Below are positions 1-8,337 of a stretch of DNA of 64,000 nt, piece by piece; position 1 is the stretch's first letter; each line of letters opens with the position of its first letter. This DNA is from Sphingobium lignivorans (GTDB taxonomy: Bacteria; Pseudomonadota; Alphaproteobacteria; Sphingomonadales; Sphingomonadaceae): contig NZ_JACHKA010000001.1 of NCBI RefSeq assembly GCF_014203955.1, forward strand, positions 806,001 through 870,000, in the 5' to 3' direction. The position numbers and the translations under genes were made by a program. The notes below the pieces were generated by a model. The model saw nothing but the letters and a program-made list of their open reading frames with translations. It searched no databases and was not told the origin of the DNA.

Positions 1-957
1 AATCTCGAAGTGTCGGGCGGCCTGCGCTATACGCGGGACGAGAAATATTATCGCGGCACGGTGCTCAACCTGTTCCCCGCGACTCTGCCCGATCCCGACC
101 CGCTGCCCACCACCGCCATTCCGGATGGCGGGCCGCTGTTCATCTATCCGGGGCCTTATGAGCGGGCCTTCTCGGCACTCACCGGATCCGCGAGCATCCG
201 CTATTCCTGGTCCCGCGCGATCAGCACTTATGCGTCCTATGCCCGCAGCTTCAAGTCCGGCGGCTTCAACACGCGCTACAATGCCGCCCCTCCGGGCAAC
301 GTGCCGACGCCATTCGACGAGGAGACGGTCGACAGCTACGAGATCGGCGCGAAATTCGATCTTGGCGATGTCCGCCTGAGCGCGGCGGCATTCATTGCCG
401 AATATACGGATATCCAGCTGATCTTCCGGCAGGGCGTGGTGCCGCTGCTGTTCAATGCCGGCAAGGCGCGGATCAAGGGCCTGGAAGGCGAGCTCAATTA
501 TCGCTCGCGCAATTCCGGCCTGCAGCTCGACCTGTCGGGCAGCGTGCTGGATGACCGAATCCTCAGCATCACGCCGGTGCCGGGCGCCACCGCGACCGTC
601 GCACCGGGCGACGATCTGCCGTTCACGCCCTCCTTCCAGGGCAGTTTCGGCATCGGATATGAAATTCCGATCGACCGCATGACGCTGACGCCCCGGTTCG
701 ACGGCACTTACAACACGAAGATCACCTTCATTACCGGCAGCGTCCCGGAAATCGAGCAGGGCGACTATTTCGTCGGCAATGCCTCGATCACCCTGGCCGA
801 CAAGGATCGCGGCTGGAAGCTGACCGGCGGTGTGCTCAACCTGTTCGACGAGCGCTACCTGGTCCAGGGCAACGCGTCGCTCGGCACGCTGGGCTACGCG
901 GAGAAGATCTACGCGCGGCCGAGGAACTGGTATCTTCAGGCCTCCTTCTCGTTCTGA
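1..957 (+). CDS. TonB-dependent receptor, C-terminal part (cut by window edge)
   Basis: The reading frame is open from base 1 and ends at TGA 955-957, so the true start lies outside the window. The visible 318 residues are the second half of an outer-membrane beta-barrel. Aromatic strand motifs such as SYARSFKSGGFNTRY and SYEIGAKFD are typical of TonB-dependent receptors, and the protein ends in a C-terminal aromatic strand (WYLQASFSF) as expected for BamA-dependent insertion. The family imports siderophores, sugars or other bulky ligands with TonB/ExbBD energy. The plug domain and TonB box are not visible, so the ligand cannot be named. A strong hairpin follows the stop codon. Confidence 0.9.
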   Translation, partial: NLEVSGGLRYTRDEKYYRGTVLNLFPATLPDPDPLPTTAIPDGGPLFIYPGPYERAFSALTGSASIRYSWSRAISTYASYARSFKSGGFNTRYNAAPPGNVPTPFDEETVDSYEIGAKFDLGDVRLSAAAFIAEYTDIQLIFRQGVVPLLFNAGKARIKGLEGELNYRSRNSGLQLDLSGSVLDDRILSITPVPGATATVAPGDDLPFTPSFQGSFGIGYEIPIDRMTLTPRFDGTYNTKITFITGSVPEIEQGDYFVGNASITLADKDRGWKLTGGVLNLFDERYLVQGNASLGTLGYAEKIYARPRNWYLQASFSF

Positions 958-967
958 GCGAGGAACA

Positions 968-995
968 CGAGGCGGGGGCGCCTGTCCCCGCCTCG
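968..995 (+). terminator. Hairpin after the TonB receptor
   Basis: A perfect 10-bp stem (CGAGGCGGGG / CCCCGCCTCG) with an 8-nt loop lies 11 bases after the receptor stop codon. It lacks a good T-run, as is common for terminators in GC-rich alphaproteobacteria. Function is inferred from position and stem strength. Confidence 0.6.
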
Positions 996-1203
996 CTTGA
1001 AGGAAGAAGCGGTCTTCAGGCCGCGATCATGATCCGGATTTCTGTGGTCGCGCCTTCGCGTCGGGGAGATTGCCACTGCGCGCCATTCGCATGACCATGC
1101 GTGAGCGGGCGTGGCTTTGCAGGCGTGGCTGGTGCATTGTTTCCGGGGGCGTTGGTCGATCCAGCCCTGATGGCGCCGGTGACGGCCGGTGGAGGGAGCG
1201 CGC

Positions 1204-1896
1204 ATGAGGCCACATAAGGAACAGCATCTCGTCTCGCGCATCGGCTGGCTACGTGCGGCGGTGTTGGGCGCGAACGACGGCATCGTCTCCACGGCGAGCC
1301 TCATCCTCGGCGTTGCTGCTTCCGGCGCGGATCGCCCGGCCTTGCTGATTGCCGGCGCTGCAGGGCTGGTGGCCGGTGCGATGTCGATGGCGGCCGGGGA
1401 ATATGTCTCCGTCAGCTCGCAGGCCGACACCGAGCAATCCGACCTCGCGCGCGAACGGAAAGAGCTTGCCACGGCGCCCGAAGCCGAACTTTCGGAACTG
1501 GCCGACATTTACGCGGCTCGGGGCGTCGATCCCGCGACGGCACGCTCGGTGGCAGAGCAGATGATGCGTTTCGATGCCCTCAAGGCGCATGCGCGCGACG
1601 AGCTGCACATCAACGAAGTGACGACCGCCAGACCGGTCATTGCGGCTCTCACGTCGGCAGCCACCTTCACGGTGGGCGCCGCGCTGCCACTCCTGCTCGC
1701 CGCCTTGCTCCCCATGTCGATGATGGTCGCGGGCGAAGCGGCCGGATCGATCCTGTTCCTGGGCACCCTCGGCGCTGTCGGCGCCATTGCGGGCGGCGCC
1801 CGACCATTGAAACCCGTGATGCGCGTGGTCTTCTGGGGCGCGCTTGCCATGGCCATCACCGCGGGGATCGGTCGACTGGTGGGGACCGCCGTCTGA
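1204..1896 (+). CDS. VIT1/CCC1-family iron/manganese transporter
   Basis: A 230-residue integral membrane protein of the VIT1/CCC1 family, whose members move Fe2+ or Mn2+ out of the cytoplasm. The N-terminal block with LGANDGIVSTASLILGV and the following GEYVSVSSQADTE are the family signature; a charged cytoplasmic helical segment (about residues 75-135) and C-terminal membrane helices follow. I chose ATG 1204 because a strong ribosome site (GGAGGGAG, 1191-1198) sits just upstream; the in-frame GTG at 1189 would precede that site. The gene stands alone between the TonB receptor and the convergent efflux operon. Metal specificity cannot be read from sequence. Confidence 0.88.
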   Translation: MRPHKEQHLVSRIGWLRAAVLGANDGIVSTASLILGVAASGADRPALLIAGAAGLVAGAMSMAAGEYVSVSSQADTEQSDLARERKELATAPEAELSELADIYAARGVDPATARSVAEQMMRFDALKAHARDELHINEVTTARPVIAALTSAATFTVGAALPLLLAALLPMSMMVAGEAAGSILFLGTLGAVGAIAGGARPLKPVMRVVFWGALAMAITAGIGRLVGTAV

Positions 1897-1926
1897 GGAC
1901 GCGGCCTGCTGGCCCGTTCCGCTTGC

Positions 1927-3141
1927 CTAATCCATCCACAGCATGTGTGAGTCGATCCGCAGCTTGAGGATGAGGCGTGCCGCGGCGGCGCGCGCGGTGA
2001 GTTCCTGCGCGCGGGCTTCATTCGCCTGCCGGTCGGCGTAGAGGCGATCGGCGAGATCGATCGCGCCCAGTTGCTGGCCCCGCGCGGCCAGCGCGGCGCT
2101 CTGCTCGGCGCGCGAGACGGCGTCGCGGCTGGCCTCCCAGGCGGTGTGGCGCGCGCGATATTCGGCGACGTCGGCCGCGGCATCGCCGATGATCTCGCGC
2201 TCGACGGCGGTGAGTTCGGATTGGGCTGCGGAGGCCTGGGCTTCGGCGCGGCGCGCAACGGCGCGGCGGTGGCCGCCACCCAGAGGGAGGGAGACGAAAA
2301 GGCCTGCGCCGCGTTCCTCGCCGCCCCGTTCGCTGAACAGGCGGACGCCGAGCGAGGGATCGGCGATGCGATCGGCCCGGGCACGCTGGGCAAGCACGGA
2401 CTCGCGCGCCGCTTCCCCGCTGGCGGCGGCAATTTCGTGGCTGCGTTCGACGATCAGCATCTGCAGCTCGCTAAGCTCCTCGGCCGATGCGACCGGCGCC
2501 AGGATGCTGGGGGGCTCGATCGGCAGAGGCAGGTCCGGGAAGCGGCTGGCGAGCAGTGCGCGTGCCCGGTCGCGCATGGCTGCCGCATCGCCGCGCTGTG
2601 CCTGGGCAAGCGCCAGCGCCGCTTCGGCCTGCTGGAGATCGAGCTCGGCAGCGTCCCGCGCGCGCACGCGCCTGCGCGTGCCGTCCACCAGCGCCTGCTG
2701 GGTCTGCACCAGCGCATCGGCATTGCGATGCAGCTCCGTGGCCAGCAGCCAGTCGTACCACAAGCTGCCCAGCGTCAACGCCGCATGATGGCGCACATCC
2801 TCCATCCGGTCCTGGGCGATCTCGACGCCGAGCGCGCCCGCGCGCCTGTCCAGCGCCGCCTTGCCGGGCAGGCGGAAGGGCCGGCTGATCGTGGCGTCAT
2901 ATTCGGCGAAGCGATCGCCCTGCTCGATGGAGCGGCGCGAGGCGGTGCCTTGCGCCGTGATCTCGTGCGGCCCGATGCGCATCGCGTCGCCTTCCGCCCG
3001 CGCCGCCGCGACCCGGGCGACAGCGGCCTCGACGGTCGGCTGGGCATCGAGCGCGCGCGCGGCGAGTTCGGCTGGCGGCAGGTCGCTCTGCGCGAGCGCC
3101 GGCATCGTCGCGCCGGCCAGCAGGAGCCACGCCCATCTCAT
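1927..3141 (-). CDS. Outer membrane efflux channel, TolC/CzcC family
   Basis: A 404-residue TolC-superfamily protein with an N-terminal signal peptide (MRWAWLLLAGATMPALAQS) and two long Ala/Arg/Glu-rich alpha-helical repeats that form the periplasmic tunnel. It is the last gene of the RND efflux operon, so it is the likely outer-membrane exit duct of the pump, equivalent to CzcC/CusC. Its start codon overlaps the stop of the DUF3240 gene by four bases (ATGA), showing translational coupling. Sequence divergence in this family is high; the role rests on fold-level features plus operon position. Confidence 0.9.
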   Translation of the reverse strand: MRWAWLLLAGATMPALAQSDLPPAELAARALDAQPTVEAAVARVAAARAEGDAMRIGPHEITAQGTASRRSIEQGDRFAEYDATISRPFRLPGKAALDRRAGALGVEIAQDRMEDVRHHAALTLGSLWYDWLLATELHRNADALVQTQQALVDGTRRRVRARDAAELDLQQAEAALALAQAQRGDAAAMRDRARALLASRFPDLPLPIEPPSILAPVASAEELSELQMLIVERSHEIAAASGEAARESVLAQRARADRIADPSLGVRLFSERGGEERGAGLFVSLPLGGGHRRAVARRAEAQASAAQSELTAVEREIIGDAAADVAEYRARHTAWEASRDAVSRAEQSAALAARGQQLGAIDLADRLYADRQANEARAQELTARAAAARLILKLRIDSHMLWMD

Positions 3142-3437
3142 TCCACACGTCCTCCATCGAGCATCGCCACGGTGCGCCAGCGGAACGGCAGCCGACGCCG
3201 CGCGCGGCTCGCCGTCGCGACAGCTTCGGCCACCTGTCCGGCCATGATTTCCACCTCCACCGCCATGCGGAGCAGCGTGCCCGCGACCCGCTCGCCCGTG
3301 CCGGCATCGCCGAAATCCCGGCCGAGCACATCTTCGCGGCGCAGGTGGACGGGCGCGTCCAGCGCGTCTCGCAGGGCGGCGGCGATCGTCTGGCCGTCGC
3401 TCGCTGCGCAGAAGATGGTCAGCACCAGCCGGCTCAT
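3138..3437 (-). CDS. DUF3240 family protein in the RND efflux operon
   Basis: A 99-residue protein without signal peptide or membrane helix. It matches the general pattern of DUF3240 proteins, small (about 100 residues) alpha/beta proteins found almost only beside CzcA/CusA-type pumps. Both ends overlap neighbours by ATGA: its ATG overlaps the pump stop, and its stop overlaps the start of the channel gene. It is therefore made together with them. Its fold recalls small ferredoxin-like or PII-like regulators, so a regulatory or metal-sensing role is plausible, but the biochemical function is unknown. Confidence 0.75.
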   Translation of the reverse strand: MSRLVLTIFCAASDGQTIAAALRDALDAPVHLRREDVLGRDFGDAGTGERVAGTLLRMAVEVEIMAGQVAEAVATASRARRRLPFRWRTVAMLDGGRVE

Positions 3438-6400
3438 GCCTGCGCCTCCTTGCGGCTTTCGCCGAAGCGTTCGTAGAGGATGGGCAGCAGCACCAGAGTG
3501 AGCAGCGTCGAGGTGAACAGCCCGCCGATCACCACGATGGCGAGCGGCCGCTGGATCTCCGATCCCGGTCCGGTCGCGAACAGCAGCGGCACGAGGCCGA
3601 AGGCCGTGATGCTCGCCGTCATCATCACCGGGCGCAGGCGCCGCTCCGCCCCGGTGCGCACGGCCTGCGCCATCGGCAACCCTTCCTCGCGCAGCTGGCG
3701 GAAATAGGCGACCAGGACCAGTCCGTTGAGCACTGCGATGCCGAGCAGCGCGATGAACCCGACCGAGGCCGGCACGGAAAGATACTCGCCCGTCATCCAC
3801 AGGGCGATGATCCCGCCCACGGCGGCGAAGGGAATGTTGGCGAGGATCAGCAGCGATCCGCGCAGTGACTTGAGCGTCACGTAGAGCACGCAGAAGATCA
3901 GCAGCAGTGCGAGCGGAATGACCAGCATCAGCCGCGCCGAGGCGCGCTGCTGGTTCTCGAACTGGCCGCCCCAGACGAGCCGATAGCCGGCGGGCAGTGC
4001 GACTTCGGCCGCGACCCTGGTCCGCGCCTCGTCGACATAGCCGACGAGATCGCGCCCGGAGACGAACGCCTGCACCAGCGCATAGCGCGAGCCGCTCTCG
4101 TGATCGAGGCGTATCGGCCCCTCCACGCGCTCGATGCGGGCAAGATCGCTGACCCGCGCCAGCTCGCCCGAGGGCGTCGTCACCTGCAGGTCGGCAAAGC
4201 TCATGGGATCGCTGCGCACGTCTTCCGCGCCGCGGATCACCACCGGCACGCGCTTCTGTCCTTCCGCGACCACGCCGGCGGGCAGGCCCTCCAGCTGTGC
4301 CCGCAAGCTGTCCTGCAGCATGTCGACGGGCATGGCAGCGCGCCCGGCGGCGGCACGATCGATGTCGAGCTGGAGATAGTCGATAGTCTCGTTGGCAACG
4401 GTCAGCACTTCGGAGGCGCCGCGCGTGGACTGGAGCACGCGCTGTATTCTGCCGGCCAGCTCCGCCAGCGTGGCGAGGTCCGGCCCGAAGATCTTAACCG
4501 CGAGGTCGCCGCGCGCGCCGGTGAGCATCTCGGCGACGCGCATCTCGATCGGCTGGGTGAAGCTCGGGTCGAAACCGGGCATGCCTTCCAGCGTCTTGCG
4601 CATCTCCTCCACGACGAACGCGCGATCGCCGCGCCACTCGGACGAAGGCCGGAGCGTCACGAACAGGTCGGTCTCGTTGAGCCCCATCGGATCGAGCCCG
4701 ATCTCGTCGGTACCGGTACGCGAGATGACGCCGGTCACTTCCGGCACTTTCGCCATCAGCTCCGCCTCGATCCGCGTGGTCAGCGCCAGCGAGCGGTCGA
4801 GACCGACGGTCGGCAGCTTGGTGACCTGGATCACCACCGATCCCTCGTCCATCGTCGGCATGAAGGTCTTGCCGACTGAACCATAAGCCAGCCCTGCGAG
4901 CACCAGCCCGGCGGCCGCCAGCCCGTAGACCAGCTTCTTGCGCGCGAAGGCGCCGCCGAGCAGCGCGGCATAGCGCGGCGAGAGCTTGCGCATGATCCAG
5001 GGCTCGCCATGATGACCCGCCTTGAGGCCAAAGGAAGCCAGCACCGGCACCAGCGTGAGCGCGAGCAGCAGTGACCCGGCGAGCGCGAACATGATGGTGA
5101 GCGCGACCGGCGCGAACAGCTTGCCTTCCAGTCCCTGCAGCGAGAGCAGGGGCAGGAAGACCAGCGCGATGATGACGAGCCCGGCCGAGACCGGCACGAT
5201 GACTTCGGCGGTCGCGCGGAACACGACATGAAGGCGCGGAACTGCCTCGTCCTTCGCGTGATTGAGCCGGTCCACGACATTCTCGACGACGACCACGGCG
5301 CCATCGACCAGCATGCCGATGGCGATGGCGAGGCCACCCAGGCTCATGAGGTTCGCCGAGAGCCCCATGCCGCGCATGAACAGGAAGGTGGTGAGCGCCG
5401 CCATCGGCAGCGTCGAGGCCACGATCGCTGCCGCGCGCCAGTCGCCCAGAAACAGGATGAGCAGCACGATGACGAGCACCGTCGCCTCGATCAGCGCCTT
5501 CTGCACCGTGTTCACGGCCCGGCCGATGAGGTCCGAGCGATCGTAGAAGATCGTGAGCCGGGTGCCTTTGGGCATGCTGTGCTGCAGTTCGGCCACCCGC
5601 GCATTGATCCCGTCGACCACGAGCCGGGCATCGGCGCCGCGCAGGGCGATGACGAGGCCCTGCACGGCCTCGCCCTTGCCATGCGCCGTGACGCCGCCAT
5701 AGCGCGTCAGGGACCCCGCGCCGACGCTGGCGACATCCCCCACGCGGACGATCGCGCCGTTGCGCGTGACGATCGCCATACGCTCGATGTCGGCGGCGTC
5801 GCGGATGGCGCCGACCGCACGGACGATCAGCGCTTCCTCGCCCACCGAGAGGCGGCCCGCGCCATCGTTGCGGTTGCCGCGCTCGATGGCGTTCCTGAGA
5901 TCATCGACGGAAAGGCGCGCCGCCGCCAGTGCCACCGGATCGGGCCGCACCTCATATGTGCGGACATGCCCGCCCAGCGCATTCACGTCCGCGACGCCCG
6001 GCACGGTGCGCAAAGCGGGGCGGATCGTCCAGTCCAGCAGCTCGCGTTTTTCCGTCAGCGACAGGGGGCCGTCGATCGTGAACATGAAGACGTCCGAGAG
6101 CGGCGTGGAAATGGGCGCCATGCCGCCGGTCACGCCCTCGGGCATGTCCGCCATCACCCCTGCCAGCCGCTCGCCGACCTGCTGGCGCGCCCAGTAGATG
6201 TCCGTGCCGTCGGTGAAATCGATGGTGATGTCGGCAATGGCATATTTCGCCGTCGAGCGCAGCACGGCCTGATTGGGCAGACCCAGCATCTCCAGTTCGA
6301 TGGGCGCGATTACCCGCGTCTCGACTTCCTCGGGCGTCATGCCCGGTGCCTTGAGGATGATCTTGACCTGGGTCTGGGCCATGTTCGGGTAGGCATCGAC

Positions 6401-6505
6401 CGGCAGCGAGGCATAGGCAAGGGCGCCCAGCACGCCGACGGTGAGCGTCAGCGCCAGCACGAGCAGGCGGTAGGAAAGCGACCAGGTGACCAGCGCGCGC
6501 AGCAT
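3434..6505 (-). CDS. Heavy-metal efflux RND pump, CzcA/CusA family
   Basis: A 1023-residue inner-membrane proton/metal antiporter with the standard RND plan: TM1 near residues 12-32, a large periplasmic loop, a cluster of helices at about 340-540, a second loop, and a C-terminal helix cluster. In the TM4 motif it reads AIG at 395-397, then D401-G-A and V-E408-N. CzcA-type (Zn/Co/Cd) pumps have an Asp where this protein has Ala395, as CusA does, while the later DGA...VEN part looks CzcA-like. The exported metal is therefore uncertain. Its ATG shares one base with the adaptor stop codon. Confidence 0.93.
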   Translation of the reverse strand: MLRALVTWSLSYRLLVLALTLTVGVLGALAYASLPVDAYPNMAQTQVKIILKAPGMTPEEVETRVIAPIELEMLGLPNQAVLRSTAKYAIADITIDFTDGTDIYWARQQVGERLAGVMADMPEGVTGGMAPISTPLSDVFMFTIDGPLSLTEKRELLDWTIRPALRTVPGVADVNALGGHVRTYEVRPDPVALAAARLSVDDLRNAIERGNRNDGAGRLSVGEEALIVRAVGAIRDAADIERMAIVTRNGAIVRVGDVASVGAGSLTRYGGVTAHGKGEAVQGLVIALRGADARLVVDGINARVAELQHSMPKGTRLTIFYDRSDLIGRAVNTVQKALIEATVLVIVLLILFLGDWRAAAIVASTLPMAALTTFLFMRGMGLSANLMSLGGLAIAIGMLVDGAVVVVENVVDRLNHAKDEAVPRLHVVFRATAEVIVPVSAGLVIIALVFLPLLSLQGLEGKLFAPVALTIMFALAGSLLLALTLVPVLASFGLKAGHHGEPWIMRKLSPRYAALLGGAFARKKLVYGLAAAGLVLAGLAYGSVGKTFMPTMDEGSVVIQVTKLPTVGLDRSLALTTRIEAELMAKVPEVTGVISRTGTDEIGLDPMGLNETDLFVTLRPSSEWRGDRAFVVEEMRKTLEGMPGFDPSFTQPIEMRVAEMLTGARGDLAVKIFGPDLATLAELAGRIQRVLQSTRGASEVLTVANETIDYLQLDIDRAAAGRAAMPVDMLQDSLRAQLEGLPAGVVAEGQKRVPVVIRGAEDVRSDPMSFADLQVTTPSGELARVSDLARIERVEGPIRLDHESGSRYALVQAFVSGRDLVGYVDEARTRVAAEVALPAGYRLVWGGQFENQQRASARLMLVIPLALLLIFCVLYVTLKSLRGSLLILANIPFAAVGGIIALWMTGEYLSVPASVGFIALLGIAVLNGLVLVAYFRQLREEGLPMAQAVRTGAERRLRPVMMTASITAFGLVPLLFATGPGSEIQRPLAIVVIGGLFTSTLLTLVLLPILYERFGESRKEAQA

Positions 6506-7608
6506 CAGTCCTGCCCCGCAATCGCCTTGAGTTCGCTCATGCCGGCGACGGCGATCTGCTCGCCCGGCCGCAGCCCCGCGCGGATGAGCACGCGGCCGTC
6601 TGCCTGGTCGCCCACGCTCACCGCGCGCACCGCCACGCCTTGCGGCGTGCGCACGAACAGGCTGGGTTTGCCGTTCACATCCAGCACCGCGCCGGCGGGG
6701 ACGAGGAATGTGCCCGCCGGGGCCGGGGCCAGGATGGTGACAGGGAGAGCGCGTCCGGAGACGATGCCGGGCCCGGGAGGAATGCGGGCGCGCAGCGTAG
6801 CTGAGCGGGTCTGGGGATCCAGCACCGTGCCGACGCTGGTGATCTCGCCGCGTATGTCGCCGGGCAGGCGCACGCCCATGCCGGTGCGGACCTGCCCCAG
6901 CAGGCGCTCGGGCAACTGGGCGGTCAGCTCATAGCGGCTCGCAGCGTCGATCACATAGGCAGCGGTCGATTCGCTCACGGGGCTGCCGGTCTGGATGGAG
7001 GCCGTGGTGATCCGCCCCGCAATGGGCGCGGTCAGCGTATAGCTGCCTTGCCCGGGCGAACCGTTGACGAGTCGGACGATGCGCTTCTGCTCGTTCAGCT
7101 CCGCCTGCGCCTCCCGCAAGGCCGCACGCGCTTCATCGGCCCGCGCGCCTGCGATGACGCCCTCGCGGGCAAGCTGGCCCAGCCGCCGGTCGCTGGCGCG
7201 TGCCACCTCGACGCGGGCCGCGGCCTGCTCGATACCCGCGCCGAGCGTGAACAGCTCGCGCGCGGTGACCACGGCCAGCGGCTGGCCGGCACGGACCATG
7301 TCCCCTTCGACGACCAGTGTGCGCGTCACCACGCCGGGGATGACGGCTGCGACCGCAACGCGGGCATTGGGCGGCGGCGCCAGCGTCCCGGGTACGGTGG
7401 CGACGGGAATGTCATTTGCGGTCTCGGCAGCGGCGAAGCGGACACCGATCCGATCCATTTCCGCTGCGGACAAGGGAAGAATGCCGGCCGGCGCTCCGGG
7501 GCCGTCCTGCGCGGCGGCATCATTGCCGGCAGTCTCGCTCCCGTTCCCGGAACAGCCGCCCAGGGCGGCAAGCAGAGCAAGCGTCGGCAGGAGCCGGGAT
7601 CCCAGCAT
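6505..7608 (-). CDS. RND efflux periplasmic adaptor lipoprotein (CzcB-like)
   Basis: A 367-residue membrane-fusion protein that bridges the RND pump and the outer-membrane channel. The start MLGSRLLPTLALLAALGGC carries a lipobox, so Cys19 is probably the lipidated N-terminus. The lipoyl/barrel-sandwich halves flank a coiled-coil hairpin (about residues 105-160, rich in Arg/Ala/Glu), followed by beta-barrel and membrane-proximal domains. ATG 7608 has a GGGGAC ribosome site upstream. It is the first gene of the operon adaptor - pump - DUF3240 - channel. The divergent two-component genes begin 75 bp away across a shared promoter region. Confidence 0.9.
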   Translation of the reverse strand: MLGSRLLPTLALLAALGGCSGNGSETAGNDAAAQDGPGAPAGILPLSAAEMDRIGVRFAAAETANDIPVATVPGTLAPPPNARVAVAAVIPGVVTRTLVVEGDMVRAGQPLAVVTARELFTLGAGIEQAAARVEVARASDRRLGQLAREGVIAGARADEARAALREAQAELNEQKRIVRLVNGSPGQGSYTLTAPIAGRITTASIQTGSPVSESTAAYVIDAASRYELTAQLPERLLGQVRTGMGVRLPGDIRGEITSVGTVLDPQTRSATLRARIPPGPGIVSGRALPVTILAPAPAGTFLVPAGAVLDVNGKPSLFVRTPQGVAVRAVSVGDQADGRVLIRAGLRPGEQIAVAGMSELKAIAGQD

Positions 7609-7655
7609 ATGAACGTCCCCGTTTTTTCGTGCGGTGCAACATCTAGCTTCGCAAC

Positions 7656-7673
7656 CTGACAGAATGCTGTCAG
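7656..7673. promoter_or_regulatory. Perfect dyad between efflux operon and its two-component system
   Basis: A perfect inverted repeat with 7-bp arms, CTGACAG and CTGTCAG, separated by AATG, lies in the 75-bp divergent intergenic region, 11 bp before the response regulator start. The TGACA/TGTCA half-sites match those of known CusR/PcoR-type metal boxes, though here they are two bases further apart. It is probably the binding site of the adjacent OmpR-type regulator and could control both operons. Confidence 0.6.
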
Positions 7674-7683
7674 AAGCGGGGCC

Positions 7684-8337
7684 ATGCGGATCCTCCTCGT
7701 CGAAGACGAACCCGCGCTCGCGCAGCGCGTGACGGCCAATCTGGCCCGTCACGGCATGACCTGCGAATGGCTGTCGAACGCGGAGGATGCGCTCGATTTC
7801 GCGAGCGATGGTTTCACCGTTCTGGTCGTGGATGTCGGCTTGCCCGGCATGTCCGGCATCGATCTGGTCCGGGCGTTGCGCGCGCGATCGCTGGCGACGC
7901 CGATCCTTATCCTTACGGCCCGCAGCAGCTGGGAAGAGAAGGTGGAGGGGCTCAATGCCGGCGCGGACGACTTCATCGTCAAGCCGGTACGCACGGAGGA
8001 ACTGGTCGCGCGCCTCCATGCGCTGGCCCGCCGCGCCTTCGGGCACAGCGCGACGCGGATCGCTGTCGGCGCCATCGCGATCGATACGGCGAGCAGCGAG
8101 GCCTGGCTCGACGATGCACCGCTGGCGCTCACCGCCAGCGAATTCCGCCTCCTGCAGATGCTGGCCTACCGGGCCGGGCGGACGCTGACGCGGCAGACAA
8201 TCCTCGACAATCTCTACAGCCTCGCCAGCGAGCGGGACGAGAATGCGATAGAGGTGCTGGTCGGCCGCCTGCGCCGCAAGATCGGCCGCGAGCGGATCGT
8301 GACCGTGCGCGGCCTTGGCTATCGGCTGGAGGCATGA
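7684..8337 (+). CDS. OmpR/PhoB-family response regulator of the metal efflux locus
   Basis: A 217-residue transcription factor. The N-terminal receiver domain (about 1-115) has the acidic pair E7-D8, phospho-acceptor Asp50, Thr78 and Lys100, all conserved. The C-terminal winged-helix domain (about 125-217) ends in the usual GLGYRLE strand. It is divergent from the RND efflux operon and overlaps the sensor kinase gene by ATGA, so the pair is a CzcRS/CusRS-type system that likely activates the efflux genes in response to metal. The dyad at 7656-7673 is its likely target. Confidence 0.93.
   Translation: MRILLVEDEPALAQRVTANLARHGMTCEWLSNAEDALDFASDGFTVLVVDVGLPGMSGIDLVRALRARSLATPILILTARSSWEEKVEGLNAGADDFIVKPVRTEELVARLHALARRAFGHSATRIAVGAIAIDTASSEAWLDDAPLALTASEFRLLQMLAYRAGRTLTRQTILDNLYSLASERDENAIEVLVGRLRRKIGRERIVTVRGLGYRLEA

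Noticed and set aside
5228-6934. A 568-residue plus-strand frame opposite the RND pump
   Set aside because: It is antisense to a clear CzcA/CusA gene and has biased composition and no motif.
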